DNA of 64,000 nt from Liquidambar formosana (taxonomy: Eukaryota > Streptophyta > Magnoliopsida > Saxifragales > Altingiaceae): NCBI GenBank assembly GCA_039720395.1, contig CM077821.1:42468792-42532791 (forward strand), given 5' to 3'. The notes under the pieces are model-generated. The model was given only the letters and a program-made list of their open reading frames with translations, ran no database searches and was not told the origin of the DNA. Shown here piece after piece: positions 10,559 to 21,259 of the stretch (the first letter of the stretch is position 1; each line of letters starts with the position of its first letter). The translations under genes and the position numbers were made by a program.

Positions 10559-13500
10559 TCACAAGCTTCCTCTAGCCTTTTCCAAGTCTGGAAGATCTGT
10601 AATGCATAAGGAAAATAATCACCTTCAAAATTTTAAGTTTCATATCCGCTAATTACAAACAAATTAAAATACAAACAAACAAAAAATACAAAAAGGTAAA
10701 AGAAAAAGAGGGAAAGGTGCATGTGAGGCATAAATAATGCAAATTATTGTAGTAACTGATTACTAACATATGCTGATAAACTAAACTAAAAAACTAATTA
10801 CTAACATATCTTAAAATGACTTGGTGCAACTGGAAATAAAAGAAACTCGCTTCAATTGATTATTGTTTTTGGAAAGAGAAGCTCTGTTTTTCATGTGATA
10901 ATGCTGAGACGTATTCAGTATCATGCAACTTATAATGAAAAGATACTATTAAAAAGGCACACCCCCCCCCCCCCCCTCCTCTTCTCTTTCCCCCTGTGGC
11001 AGGCACAAGTGGGGACGCAATGGGTATAACAGTGAATATTGTAAAATGCATGCTTGAAATGCAACCAGTGCGCATATTTATATAAATGAGTTCAATAGAA
11101 GAAATTAAGTCTAAAAAACTCACAAAGCATTCCATCATCGTCACTGCTCTCACCACCTTCACCAGTGTACTGCAAGGGTACAAAATCCATGTTAAGTGAC
11201 AAATAATTATATCTTTTAATCATATACACATGATATTTAACAGGGGAATAAAATTACCGCAGCAGCATCATCATCAGAAGCCTCGGCTGCAAAAGAATAC
11301 AAAGTCTTCATTACATACGCTGAAGTAATTATATTGAAAATTCAAATTCTTATTTGCAGGCCACATGTTGTTACAATCATGAAGCATTTTAGCTTGGGGG
11401 TGGCATAAAAATACTGCATCACTGCAACTTAAGCCATTGAATAATGGAATAATGATATCAAGATATGCTAAATGACGCCCATATTGCCATATCTGATGGC
11501 TGTGGCTGGTAACTCCAGCACTCTGATATCATTGTTCATTTTCGCTCATTTTGAATATACTTGTGGAAGAAGGCTTTCTATAATATCTTGCCATAGAAGT
11601 TTGACCATAGAAGGACTGTGACTTAAACTAGCTCGTATAATTTAAATGACATAACTAAAGGTGGAGATGCAGTACTGGATCCCATTAAGAACCATGATCA
11701 ATGACAAAGGAAAAAAATCATGGCACGAAAACAACCAAAATTCTAAAATAAGAAACAAATAATGGTAATATGCATGATTGGGAAGTAGAGATGATGGAAA
11801 ACTTTAAGCCACCACCATGTTTAGAGAGATGATGATGCTTTGGTTTGGAGGGCTAGTGCTAATGGAGTCTTCTTGGTTAAGTTCTTCTCTTCTCTCATTA
11901 GAAGTGATATGGCAGACAGAGGAGAGGCGCCATGTCTGGCTAAAAGGGCATGGGGTTCTTGTACACCAGCAAAAGTAGCCTTTATTGTATGAATGAATGC
12001 TAGAAATAAATTTTTCACGGTGAATCAGTTGGTTAGTAAACAATGGATGCTTCACAACATGTATTATGTGCAAGTGCGGTGACGAGTCCATTAATCATCT
12101 TTTCATTATCACCCGCTTGCCAGAGACCTTTGGTTTTTCCTCTTTTGAAATACCTTTGGTGGTGGTTCCAAGGTGGGAATAGAAGGTCGTCAGTTGGAAT
12201 CTGGCACCACTTTGCCTTTTGTGGTCTTTGTGGAAAGAAACGAAATAAGGAATAGAATAATTTTCAAAAATTTGTGTGGGGTTCTTGTACACCAACAAAA
12301 GCAGTCTTCTTTGTATGGATTGGATGAAAGATCATGAGAAAAGAAGAAATATATATTAAAAAATAAAGATACTTTAACCCACACCTAACAACAACAACAA
12401 CAAAAAAAAAAAAAAAAGGGTTTCTGATACAAAGGAGGATCCTTATTTGCAAAAATTCAACTACATACGTACGTAAAGGGGAAAAAAAAAATGGAGAATT
12501 AGTCAATTGTGTTAAGTTTCAGAACATGTCAATAATACTAATATTCACATTAATATGATCATAAGATGCATTCTAAAATGGGATCGAGTTGGGTTAGTTT
12601 TTGGAAGGATATTTGGGGTAGGGAGGTGCCGTTGAGGGAGGAGTTTCTTGACCTCTTTTGGATTGTGACATATAAGGATGCTTCAATAAAGGAATATGTG
12701 TAGTCGGATGGGGTTTTCATGTTTTGGAGAGTGTCTTTAGCAAGGAATTTTCACAATTGCGAGTTGGATTAAATTATGTTATTTTTTTGGAATAATTATT
12801 GCGTGTATGCATGTGTAAGTCATTAAAACTAAGACCAGTTTTAAAACTTTGTCAACCACAGGAAAAATAATAATAATAATAATAATAAATACCCAGAAGA
12901 TACATAAACTTACAACTGGTAGACTCTTCCTCATCCTCATCACACCATTTGTTCCAATCAACCTTAAGGTATGGAGCGGGTTTTTCTTCTGATTTTAACA
13001 GTCTTTTCCACCAACCCTTCTGCTCTTTCTGGATTGAGCATAGTATATTCCTTAACCCGACATTAGATTTACAACCCTGCACAAAAATAAACAGAGCTTA
13101 AAGTGTGAAAAACAAGAATATCTAGTTCTTTCAGAACGTTAAATCAAATGAACCTCGAAAATGTCCACAATTAAAAACACCGGTTGCACCAATGCTCATA
13201 TTCTAAAACCTCCAAGTTAATATACATCAAGTTTTAATATCTGCAAGAAGTTGAAGAAGAGTTCATAAAAAAAATTTCAAAAAAAAAAAGGTGTCATCAA
13301 GGATTGACAAGAAGGCAACCCACACTCTCTGCATGGGAGCTGTTATCAAGGATTGACACGTGAAAGATAAAGAGTGTGGGTGCAGCAATTTTTTCTCCTC
13401 CTCCATTTAAACTGATACAATATTACTGTTTATCCACCTTTGATGGGGGTCATTTTGATATTTAATAAGACCAATAAAGAGACCAAAAGAGCCATTACCT

Positions 13501-15766
13501 TTATCAATAGTATAGATAAATCCAAAGAGGCAAGCGGCTTGAATTTCTAAATAGAAGAAGCAAATCGAGAGACCATTACAAGGCAATACATGAGGAGTCT
13601 CAACTACACAGTTATGTTTCCATGGCAATCTTCAGTTTTCCAACAAGCATTCTTCCTATTACATGCTCATAGTTGCATGATTGCATCCATATCAAGGTTT
13701 TGGATTTTGAATGTTTCAACATATCATTTCAAGTTTTGAGACATAAAAGTTCCACTGGTTTAATTTGTAATATTGGAGTTTCATTCCAATTTCAATTAAA
13801 ACCAAAATTGATTCTGAGAACTTAAACCTTTTCTCATTGTTTTGATTAACAAATTGATTAATTTGATATCAACCTGCACTTATTAGTTTCACTCCTCCCT
13901 GAATCAAGCATCAAGAATTCTTATCAATCTGGTTCTTTGTAAACCATAATATAATAAACTATGTTTTGCTCTTACTACAGAAAATTCTTGATAGTGAAAA
14001 GGAAATTTAGAACTTCTTCCACTATGGTCTCAATACTTTAATTCGTACAAGGCATCATTATGTTGTATGAATTCTGATTCCTTTCAAAACCATAGTTACT
14101 TGCTCAATACAATGACATTTCTCTCAAACATTTTTGTCTTTGTCTTACATGAGAGAGAGTGAGAGTTTAGATGTTAGTGTGTTAACATGAAAACGAGATT
14201 TGTGTAAATGTCTCTGGTACCACATCAATGATGCCTCACCACCTAGGCTAGGTGGGATCTTTAGCACCAATGCATCATTAAGCCACAGTTTGGATCTTGG
14301 AAGAGCGGAAGGAGAGGAAAATGAAAAAAGAAAAAAGAAAAAAAGAAAACCCACTTGTAAGCAATTTCAATTATTTTCCTTCCCCTCCAACTTTCCGAGA
14401 TCCAAACTAAGCCTAAAGGAAACTCATGAGAAAACAATTGAGACAAATAAAAGGCATTCTAGTACACAGTAGTGAAAAGCTCACCTCAGGCACTATTGCT
14501 CCATAAAATTCCAGACTAAAGTCAAAAGATTCGCCTTGCACCCCAAGGGCAGAGAAACTAAATAACCCCTGAGGCTCACATTTCACCGAAACGTCTTTCG
14601 CATCAGGCAAAGCAATGGTCAGGTAAACCTTATCCGAGCGCTGAGCCCATAGAACTTCTGGGTGGCGACTGAATACAGAAGAAAAATGTTGTTTCATCAT
14701 AATTCTAAATCCAGAACAAGTATCACAACTAATCACATCAATTCTTAAACTAATGCACCAATAATCTTTTCCTTTTTCCACACTTTCATCCTTCAACCCA
14801 AGTTTGGCAAAAATACAAGGGCTGACAGATTGAGAAAACAACTAAACAAACATCTTCTTTCGGAATTAAAAATACTATTTCAATCTTCATGTCCTAATTA
14901 TACTTCCAAAAACAAAAACAAAAACAAAAAAACGCCAACAAAGATAGCATGAAAATTGAAATTCATTCACAGTAGGAATGTCATGAGTTACAATGATGGC
15001 AACAAGGCAGGTGCGAGAAATTTTTTAAAAAGTTACAAAAATTTTCCAAAATTTGTAGCAGCTTTATTTTATGTTTCCACGAATTTTAAGAATTTTAAAA
15101 ATAATGTTTTAAAATAAAAAACAAAACAAAATTTATGAAACGTGTTTTTCAAAAAATTTACTACAAAATTTTTATTTTTTTTTTCAAACAAAAAAAAAAA
15201 TGGAAGCAGAAGTGCATCCAAACAGACCCGAATTTATTTTTTTTGATCCGACTATTCTCTTAAACACGGCAAGACCACCGACCACTCCATATCACTTAAC
15301 GCCCATGATAAACGCAGCCACTGACTGGCCCCAAAAAGGCAGTTGAAACTCGATTAAACGCCGACCTCAATTCCGACTAAAACTAAATTCACCGTCCATT
15401 GTTCATATGCGTGGGTATATATACGTTCCAACAGATTAACCAGTAAAAAATTTAAAAAAATTACATTCCAACATATATATATATAAATATATAAATGTAA
15501 CAAAAAAACAAGAATGAAATCATTCACCTGAAACCCTAAAATTGGCCTTGTTCTCTACACATGCTACACAAATAATTTTATAAAAAATAAAAAAACTTCA
15601 AATACTAAAAAAAAAAGAATGTCGCACAACTTCGAAAGAACCGATAAAAAGAGCACGGGTTTAATCGAGTGCAGAGTTCAAAAATACCACGATATCGCAG
15701 GAGATATGAAGGAAATTTGGGAGAGAAGAAGTGGGGAGGAAAACGAACGAGATTCACGTACCTCAT
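10559..15766 (-). CDS. P23-2: HSP90 co-chaperone p23-2 type (CS domain)
   Basis: There are six coding exons: 15766-15762, 14668-14485, 13076-12914, 11286-11258, 11169-11124 and 10596-10559. They total 465 nt, or 154 aa, and all phases close. The protein begins [21 protein letters not shown], continues with [20 protein letters not shown] in the CS domain (about residues 3-90), then [19 protein letters not shown] and [19 protein letters not shown]. It ends in an acidic Asp/Ser-rich tail with [12 protein letters not shown]. This matches what I recall of Arabidopsis p23-2 (At3g03773), which binds ATP-loaded HSP90 in the cytosol and nucleus. Exon 1 contributes only ATGAG before a GTACGT donor, and the Ser codon is completed 1.1 kb away. 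A minus-strand TATTTATA near 15880 may be the TATA box. Introns 2 and 3 are long, and intron 3 holds LINE remnants antisense to the gene. Confidence 0.92.
11846..12330 (+). mobile_element. LINE (L1-type) remnant: zf-RVT region, in p23 intron 3
   Basis: A plus-strand frame from 11846 reads [17 protein letters not shown], then [19 protein letters not shown] and [14 protein letters not shown]. That is the pattern of the zinc-binding region downstream of plant LINE reverse transcriptase. The frame then breaks, but pieces such as LARDLWFF and FVERNEIRN can be followed. A second copy of the motif ([15 protein letters not shown]) lies near 12280, so the fragment is partly duplicated. It lies antisense to the host gene. 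Confidence 0.75.
12581..12775 (+). mobile_element. LINE remnant: segment between RT and zf-RVT, displaced
   Basis: The plus-strand frame reads [20 protein letters not shown], then [13 protein letters not shown], an internal stop, and later FHNCELD. This resembles the FWKDxWxGxxPL...NDWELD segment of plant LINE ORF2, which normally precedes the zf-RVT region. Here it follows it, so the two fragments are rearranged or come from separate insertions. Confidence 0.65.
13077..14484. other. p23 intron 2, no gene seen
   Basis: AT-rich intron. Near 13280-13385 a short segment has inverted ACCCACACTCT / AGAGTGTGGGT words and a repeated TCAAGGATTGACA. The many short reading frames have no recognisable content. 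Confidence 0.5.
14669..15761. other. p23 intron 1 (between start codon exon and CS-domain exon)
   Basis: This 1.1 kb intron follows the 5-nt coding start. It is AT-rich with A-tracts, and no gene or element was recognised. Confidence 0.55.
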
Positions 15767-18700
15767 TTTTGGGAGGAAAGGAAAGAAGGGAACTCGTCGA
15801 CGATACGAGAGAAGGATTGAAGGAGGATGTGCAGTTTTTAACTAAACTTGCGCAACACCAAAGTGGCCAAACAGTATAAATACCTACAAAAGAGAGCACC
15901 CAGCACCGGTCCTGCTGCGTCACTGGTACGCTATCCAGTCGTGGCCCACGAGTCAACCCGGGTCAATGTCGGTCAATTTCACCATCGCCCGTGCAGGCGT
16001 GCACCCTCTTTTTCGTTTTTGGCTTTTTGGGTGCTATGCACTGTTCTTTCTTTTCTTTTTCTTTTTCTTTTTTTTTTTTTTTTCCATTTTTACTCTTTTA
16101 TGTTTTCTCCGTCACTCTTCAGATTTTTTTTTTTTTATAGGAAAAAAATAACCCAAATCCTACCACCACTGAGGCTGTGTTTTAGTGGTAAAAATGCAAA
16201 GGGTTAGGCAGTCAATAAGTTGAACCATGGGAGCGGTAGTATGATGTGCATTTGTTTTTTAATGGTTTTACTCATTCATTAAAGTCATTAATTTTTTACG
16301 AAATAAAATGTAGACTGTGACTCAATTGATTTAAAGAAATATGTGCGATTCCTCCTTTAGTGGGATCATCTAGATCCATCTCATTATTAGTTTCCCAATA
16401 GAATTATTATGGTCAGATCCAAATATAATCACCACAATTGATTTTCCCCTTCTACGTATTCTTTCTACTTATCCCTAAAAAAAATAAAATAAAATAAAAA
16501 GTTCCATCCAATCTTAACCTATGTTCAAAATTAGAGTGGCTACCCACGCTACACATATTTGATATATTAAGATTATGTTAATTTTCCTTTTTTTGTTTCT
16601 TAATTTGTTATATTCATAACAAATATATGTAATAATGGCATTGTGTCATTATATTACACGTTAATAAAAGTATAATAAAACAAAGAAATGATAAAGGGGC
16701 GAAACACATGAGACGAATCATGTGCCAGCCCTTTTGAATTTCCGAAATACCCTTTTAGAGAGAGAAAAATAAAAGTAGATTCTTTTCTTTTGTCCCTCCC
16801 AGATTTTTCTCCTCCAACAGTAAAATAAAAGTAGATTCTTTTCTCCTCCAACATACCTTACCAGTAGCCCCATTTCCAAAAGCTTCCCTCATATGTTAAC
16901 TCTCTTCCACAATTTTCTCCTTTTATCTATTTTATCTACATGCAAGCTACCCCATTCCAAAAACTTCCCTCTGTCATCTTGATGCTCTAGGTTCAATTTG
17001 CTCTATCAAACAAGGCAACGAAGCCACCTCGCCATTGACCCACGACTGCAGATAATTATCATGATTTTCTCATTCTCTCGCATCCTCTACGGTCAATTAA
17101 ATTCCTCCTATTTGTTTTTTCTCCTATAAACTGGTTGGATAAAAAATGGGTCATCAAAAATCAAGTTTTTTAAACTTCATTTTTCATGAAATTAGGACTA
17201 GATATGGTAGTGCTTCTTCACCCTTCTTTTTTTTTTACGGACTGACTTGGATCCAAGTTATTTAAGTTTTGAAATTCAAATGTTGGTGCTAACAGATGCC
17301 TACGCGATTCTAGCTTATTTGATTTTGAGTGTGATTTTTGGTCTGATATCAGATATGGTTTCAAATAGAAAAGTGGCAAATTAGACATTTTGCTTTGCAC
17401 GAAAGCGCATATAGTGCGCCAAATGCCAATCAAAATTTGACACCTATTTTTGTCCATGAATTTGGCTCTTACGAGTCGTCCCGTATATCACTGCTCAATA
17501 AAATAAAATATATATATATGTGTTTCACCAACAAATATTTTTGTAGGAAATGTGATCGCGCGAGCATGTCAGTCACAGTAATCGTAGTGATTGTAAATTC
17601 TATTTTATCTTGAATGGTCTCAAGGACTTTCTTGCTTGCAATTCAAAGTTAATGTAACAAAATACAAAAACTACAAAGAAAATCTTATTATGAATGAAGT
17701 AATTTTCATTCATAATTATGCAATTACAAAGCAAATGGGTGCACACACTTTTGACTAAAAATGAGCATATGTTATTGGATTTTTAAGTACAAAAGTATAA
17801 GGAAAAAATGAAAAGATAAAACTCCGGAAAGTGTTTGGTCTGTTTGTTGAAGTTGAATGTCCGAAATTGCTCCCTAAATTTCAGACAATAACTATCTATA
17901 TTCCCAAATTCTAGCAATTTCAGCGTTTTAAACATTTTTCACTTACTGTATAATTATATATACTGCTATTAAATTCTTTTTGTTGACTTCCCGGCCACGA
18001 CCCGAATCTAAGTACGCCTCACAATAACAATAATTCGGTCCTATCTTGGCCGAATCACTTGTGTCACTTTCAAGCCAATTTAAAGGGTGTAGCCAATATG
18101 CCAAAATATGGGTCAAAATTAAACATGGGTTGAAATTTGATCAAATTTTTATGTATACACTATTTTATTATTATTTTTAATTGACTTATGATGTTATGTC
18201 ATCGTAATAATATGATATCATTGGTTGTTGTTTTTTTGTTTTTTATTTTTTTTTTTTTTCGAACACGGGCACTTCAAGTCTATTCTAATCGGAGTTTGGG
18301 TCAAACTTATCTTGTATTCTCATGCCATCGGGAGGATAAAAATTAAATTAAAAAAAAAAGTTGTGGCAATATTCGACACGGATGCCTTTAAGATATCATA
18401 ATTTGTCTTTCTATAAACCAACTAAGCTCAATGATTTTAATGAGAAAGTATGACTTTTGTTGCAGACATTCTCGTCATAAAAGAAAAAAATCTTTTGATA
18501 AAAAATCATCGTGGAAGAAATTTAGGCCATATTTGCCCTTTGGATAGAGTTTTATTTTTTGGAAAATGACCTTATAACAAAATGCTCTTGAAGTTTGGAT
18601 ATCAACCGATTTTAAAGCTCAAGATATCAAGATAAGGATTATGCTAACATAGTAGACTGTCATTATTAATAGGTGTTTAAAATTTGTTTAAAAAATACTT

Positions 18701-18929
18701 TTCATAATTTAAGTGGTCAAGATTTGATTATCACTATTACCTTTGAATTTTCCTTAAGGTGAAAAACACTCACTTTTATGTTTTTTGTTTTAAGTTTTCC
18801 ACTCTTATTGTATGTTTCATGGGCATCTCGTTAGTCCAATACGCTTATCATTTTCTATTTTCTATTTATTATTTTTCTTTTTTTCCCAAAGAAGTGAGCC
18901 ATCATCCTTTATAACCCAATAATTTATTC
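15767..18929. other. Intergenic, p23 promoter side, no gene seen
   Basis: The first 300 bp or so (15767-16060) is GC-richer and presumably holds the p23 promoter and 5' UTR. The T-rich run at 16040-16135 and the AT-rich remainder hold only short, unrecognised reading frames. No target duplications or terminal repeats were found here by eye. Confidence 0.5.
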
Positions 18930-19092
18930 TAGGGGTGTTCATGGTTTTGGTTAAAACCGAAAACCAAACCGAACCAAATCGAACTGGTCGGTTTGGTTTG
19001 GTTTTGGTTCTAATTTTAGAAAACCAAATTAAATTGGTTTGGTTTTGGTTTTCATGTTTAAAAAACCAAACCAAACCAAAAAATCAAAAGAC

Positions 19093-19096
<4 letters not shown>

Positions 19097-19132
<36 letters not shown>
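19097..19132. repeat. (TA)n microsatellite
   Basis: About 18 TA units lie just left of the nested element inside the hAT-type transposon. Confidence 0.95.
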
Positions 19133-19138
<6 letters not shown>

Positions 19139-19142
19139 AATT

Positions 19143-20427
19143 GGATAAATTGCACTTAAGGGTCTAGAGTTTGGGGTAGGTTTCACTTAAGGGTCCCAAA
19201 TTTTAATTGCGTCAATTTGGTACCCAACATCAGCTTTGACCAAAAATAGAAACGGCCGTTAACGGAACTCTGAAATGACTATAATGCCCTTCCCAAAAAA
19301 CGATGTCGTTTAGTCTGTGCTCTCAAACCCACCCCATTTTCTCTCTCATCTCGTCTATGTTCTCTCATCTCTTTCTATCTCTGTTCTTCTCCCTCCATGC
19401 CCCCATGCCTCTGTCCTTCTCCTTCCAAATCCTCACCGTTGCTGTCGCCGTCTAATTTGAACCTGATGGCAAATTTGAGGAAATGATGGTTATGCGGTGG
19501 CCAGATTTGAGGAGGAGATGAGGGTTTCTTTTTCTTTTTTTTCCTGCACGAAAATGGATGGGGATCATGGTATGGGTAAGGAAGGGTAAACGACGGAGGT
19601 TGATCTTCACTGCCATCGACGGTTGGGTTTGCGATTTCAATCTTTGTGGCCTTTAAAGTGGTTGCTGTGTTGTTTTTGTGTTTTTTATTTTTCATTTTTT
19701 CGGCTTCATCGCCGGAAAAAATGGTGTGCCATGGCAACACTCCCAAATCGATGGTGTCATCGACGGCCAGAGAATAAGAGCGAGCATCTGATGCGGTAGA
19801 CGTGGATTGCTAGGAAAAATCCATTATATGGCTGCTGTTTCTTTTTTCTTTTTTGGTTGCTTCATCGCCGGAAAACATGGTGTGCCGGCTATGGACCCGA
19901 AGCCATGGACAAAATGGTGTGCCAGAAAAAATTATGTGGCTGCTGTTTTTTTGGTCGCTTCATTGCCGCAAAAAATGGTGTGCTGGCTATGGACCCAAAG
20001 CCATAGACACCTCTTTCAGCAAGATCCAAAAAATGGTGTGCCAGAAAAAATGGTGTGCAAGATCCAAAAAAGGGTCGTGGGAGAATGTTTTCTTTTTTTC
20101 TTTTTTTTTTTTTTCTTGTGTGGAAAAAACAAGGATAGTGGTAGGGGAATGATCAGAAGAAGGAAAAATGGGGGGAATGCCCCATTACCGGCGATGGAAG
20201 CTTCACGTGGGTAAAATAGGCTGAGGGGCAAAATAGGGATAAGATAATTTTAATTTGGTCACATGCACATCATGTGCAAAATTTCCGTTTGGTCAACGAA
20301 CGGTTTTGACATCGGACCCTAAATTGAAACCCAACTAATAATTTGGGTACCAAAGTGACGTAATTAAAATTTGGGACCCTTAAGTGAAATCTACTTCAAA
20401 CTTTGGACCCTTAAATGCAATTTACCC
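19143..20427. mobile_element. Mutator-like element nested in the hAT element
   Basis: The left end is GGATAAATTGCACTTAAGGG, and the right end, reverse-complemented, is GGGTAAATTGCATTTAAGGG. The inverted repeats extend about 90 bp. TTTATAATT flanks both sides (19134-19142 and 20428-20436), a perfect 9-bp duplication. The interior has no transposase but has a GC-richer stretch (19320-20230) with open frames and repeated ATGGTGTGCC words. It must have inserted after the hAT element. Confidence 0.9.
19700..20214 (+). repeat. Imperfect internal repeats (GCTTCATCGCCGGAAAA...ATGGTGTGCC)
   Basis: TTCATCGCCGGAAAA or a variant occurs near 19706, 19861 and 19960, each followed by ATGGTGTGC. Extra ATGGTGTGCCAGAAAAA copies occur near 19914, 20033 and 20051. 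An open plus frame runs 19807-20214 across them (135 codons). Its content is repetitive and no domain is recognised, so I do not call it a gene. Confidence 0.65.
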
Positions 20428-21132
20428 TTTATAATTTTATATATTACATATTAAACTTAGTTTGTAAATTTTCTATTCTGATAAGGGAAGAATAGGTAAT
20501 AGATTCAAAATAAACTTAGTTTGTAAATTTTATATTATAAAAAAGGGCAGAATAAGTAATAGATTCAAAATAATAGGACACTACTGGAAGAAAAACATTT
20601 GGAATGGGTTTGTTTTTGTAGATTTTAATTTTCTTATTGTTTTTTCTTTATTAGATTGGCATGTATTAAACTAACTATTATTGTTGTGTGAGATATTAAC
20701 ATGTATTAGATTGGAGATTTGAACTTGGATTGATAAAAGTCAATACTTTTTCATTTTGATATAATGTTTAATGTTTTTTTCAGCTGTTAATGTAATGATT
20801 TTATTAATAATATTTTTATTTGAATTTTGGCTTGTCATTTTTTCCATTTTCAATTATTTGTTTCTACTTGATAGGATGAAACCAAAACCGAACCGAGTCA
20901 AACCGAAATTTTATGATTTGGTTTGATATTTTTATAGTATGGTTTGGTTTTGATTTGGAAAGCAAAAAACTGAAATATAATGATTTAATTTGAAATCTAC
21001 CCCAAAACCGAACCAAACCAAATCACGAACACCCTAATTTATTCCCCTTCCCCACCTTGCCAACCCAATTGGCATGGAATAGAAACCCAATCAGGATGTT
21101 TCCGGAATTACGATTCACATGTTTTCCATTGA

Positions 21133-21159
21133 CACGTGCATCAACACGCCTGCCACGTG
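21133..21159. promoter_or_regulatory. Two G-box hexamers upstream of RRP6L2
   Basis: CACGTG occurs at 21133-21138 and 21154-21159, 21 bp apart and about 100-127 bp before the start codon. Paired ACGT-core elements close to a start are typical bZIP or bHLH sites. Function here is inferred from position only. Confidence 0.5.
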
Positions 21160-21259
21160 ATAGCAAAACACACACACTCCATTAAAGTAAACCAGGTGCC
21201 TAACTTCTTTAACCCTAGAGCTCTTCTTACACACACTCTACAGTGAAAACCAAAGAAAC

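Larger units (their letters stand above)
18930..21036. mobile_element. hAT-type transposon, non-autonomous, with nested insertion
   Basis: The left end is TAGGGGTGTTCATGGTTTTG, and the right end, reverse-complemented, is TAGGGTGTTCGTGATTTGG. Flanks of ATTTATTC at 18922-18929 and 21037-21044 form a perfect 8-bp target duplication, the hAT length. Subterminal regions are dense in AACCAAACCGAACC-type words in both orientations. No transposase is visible. A second element (19143-20427) and a TA microsatellite lie inside. Without the insertion and its target duplication it is about 0.8 kb. Confidence 0.88.
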
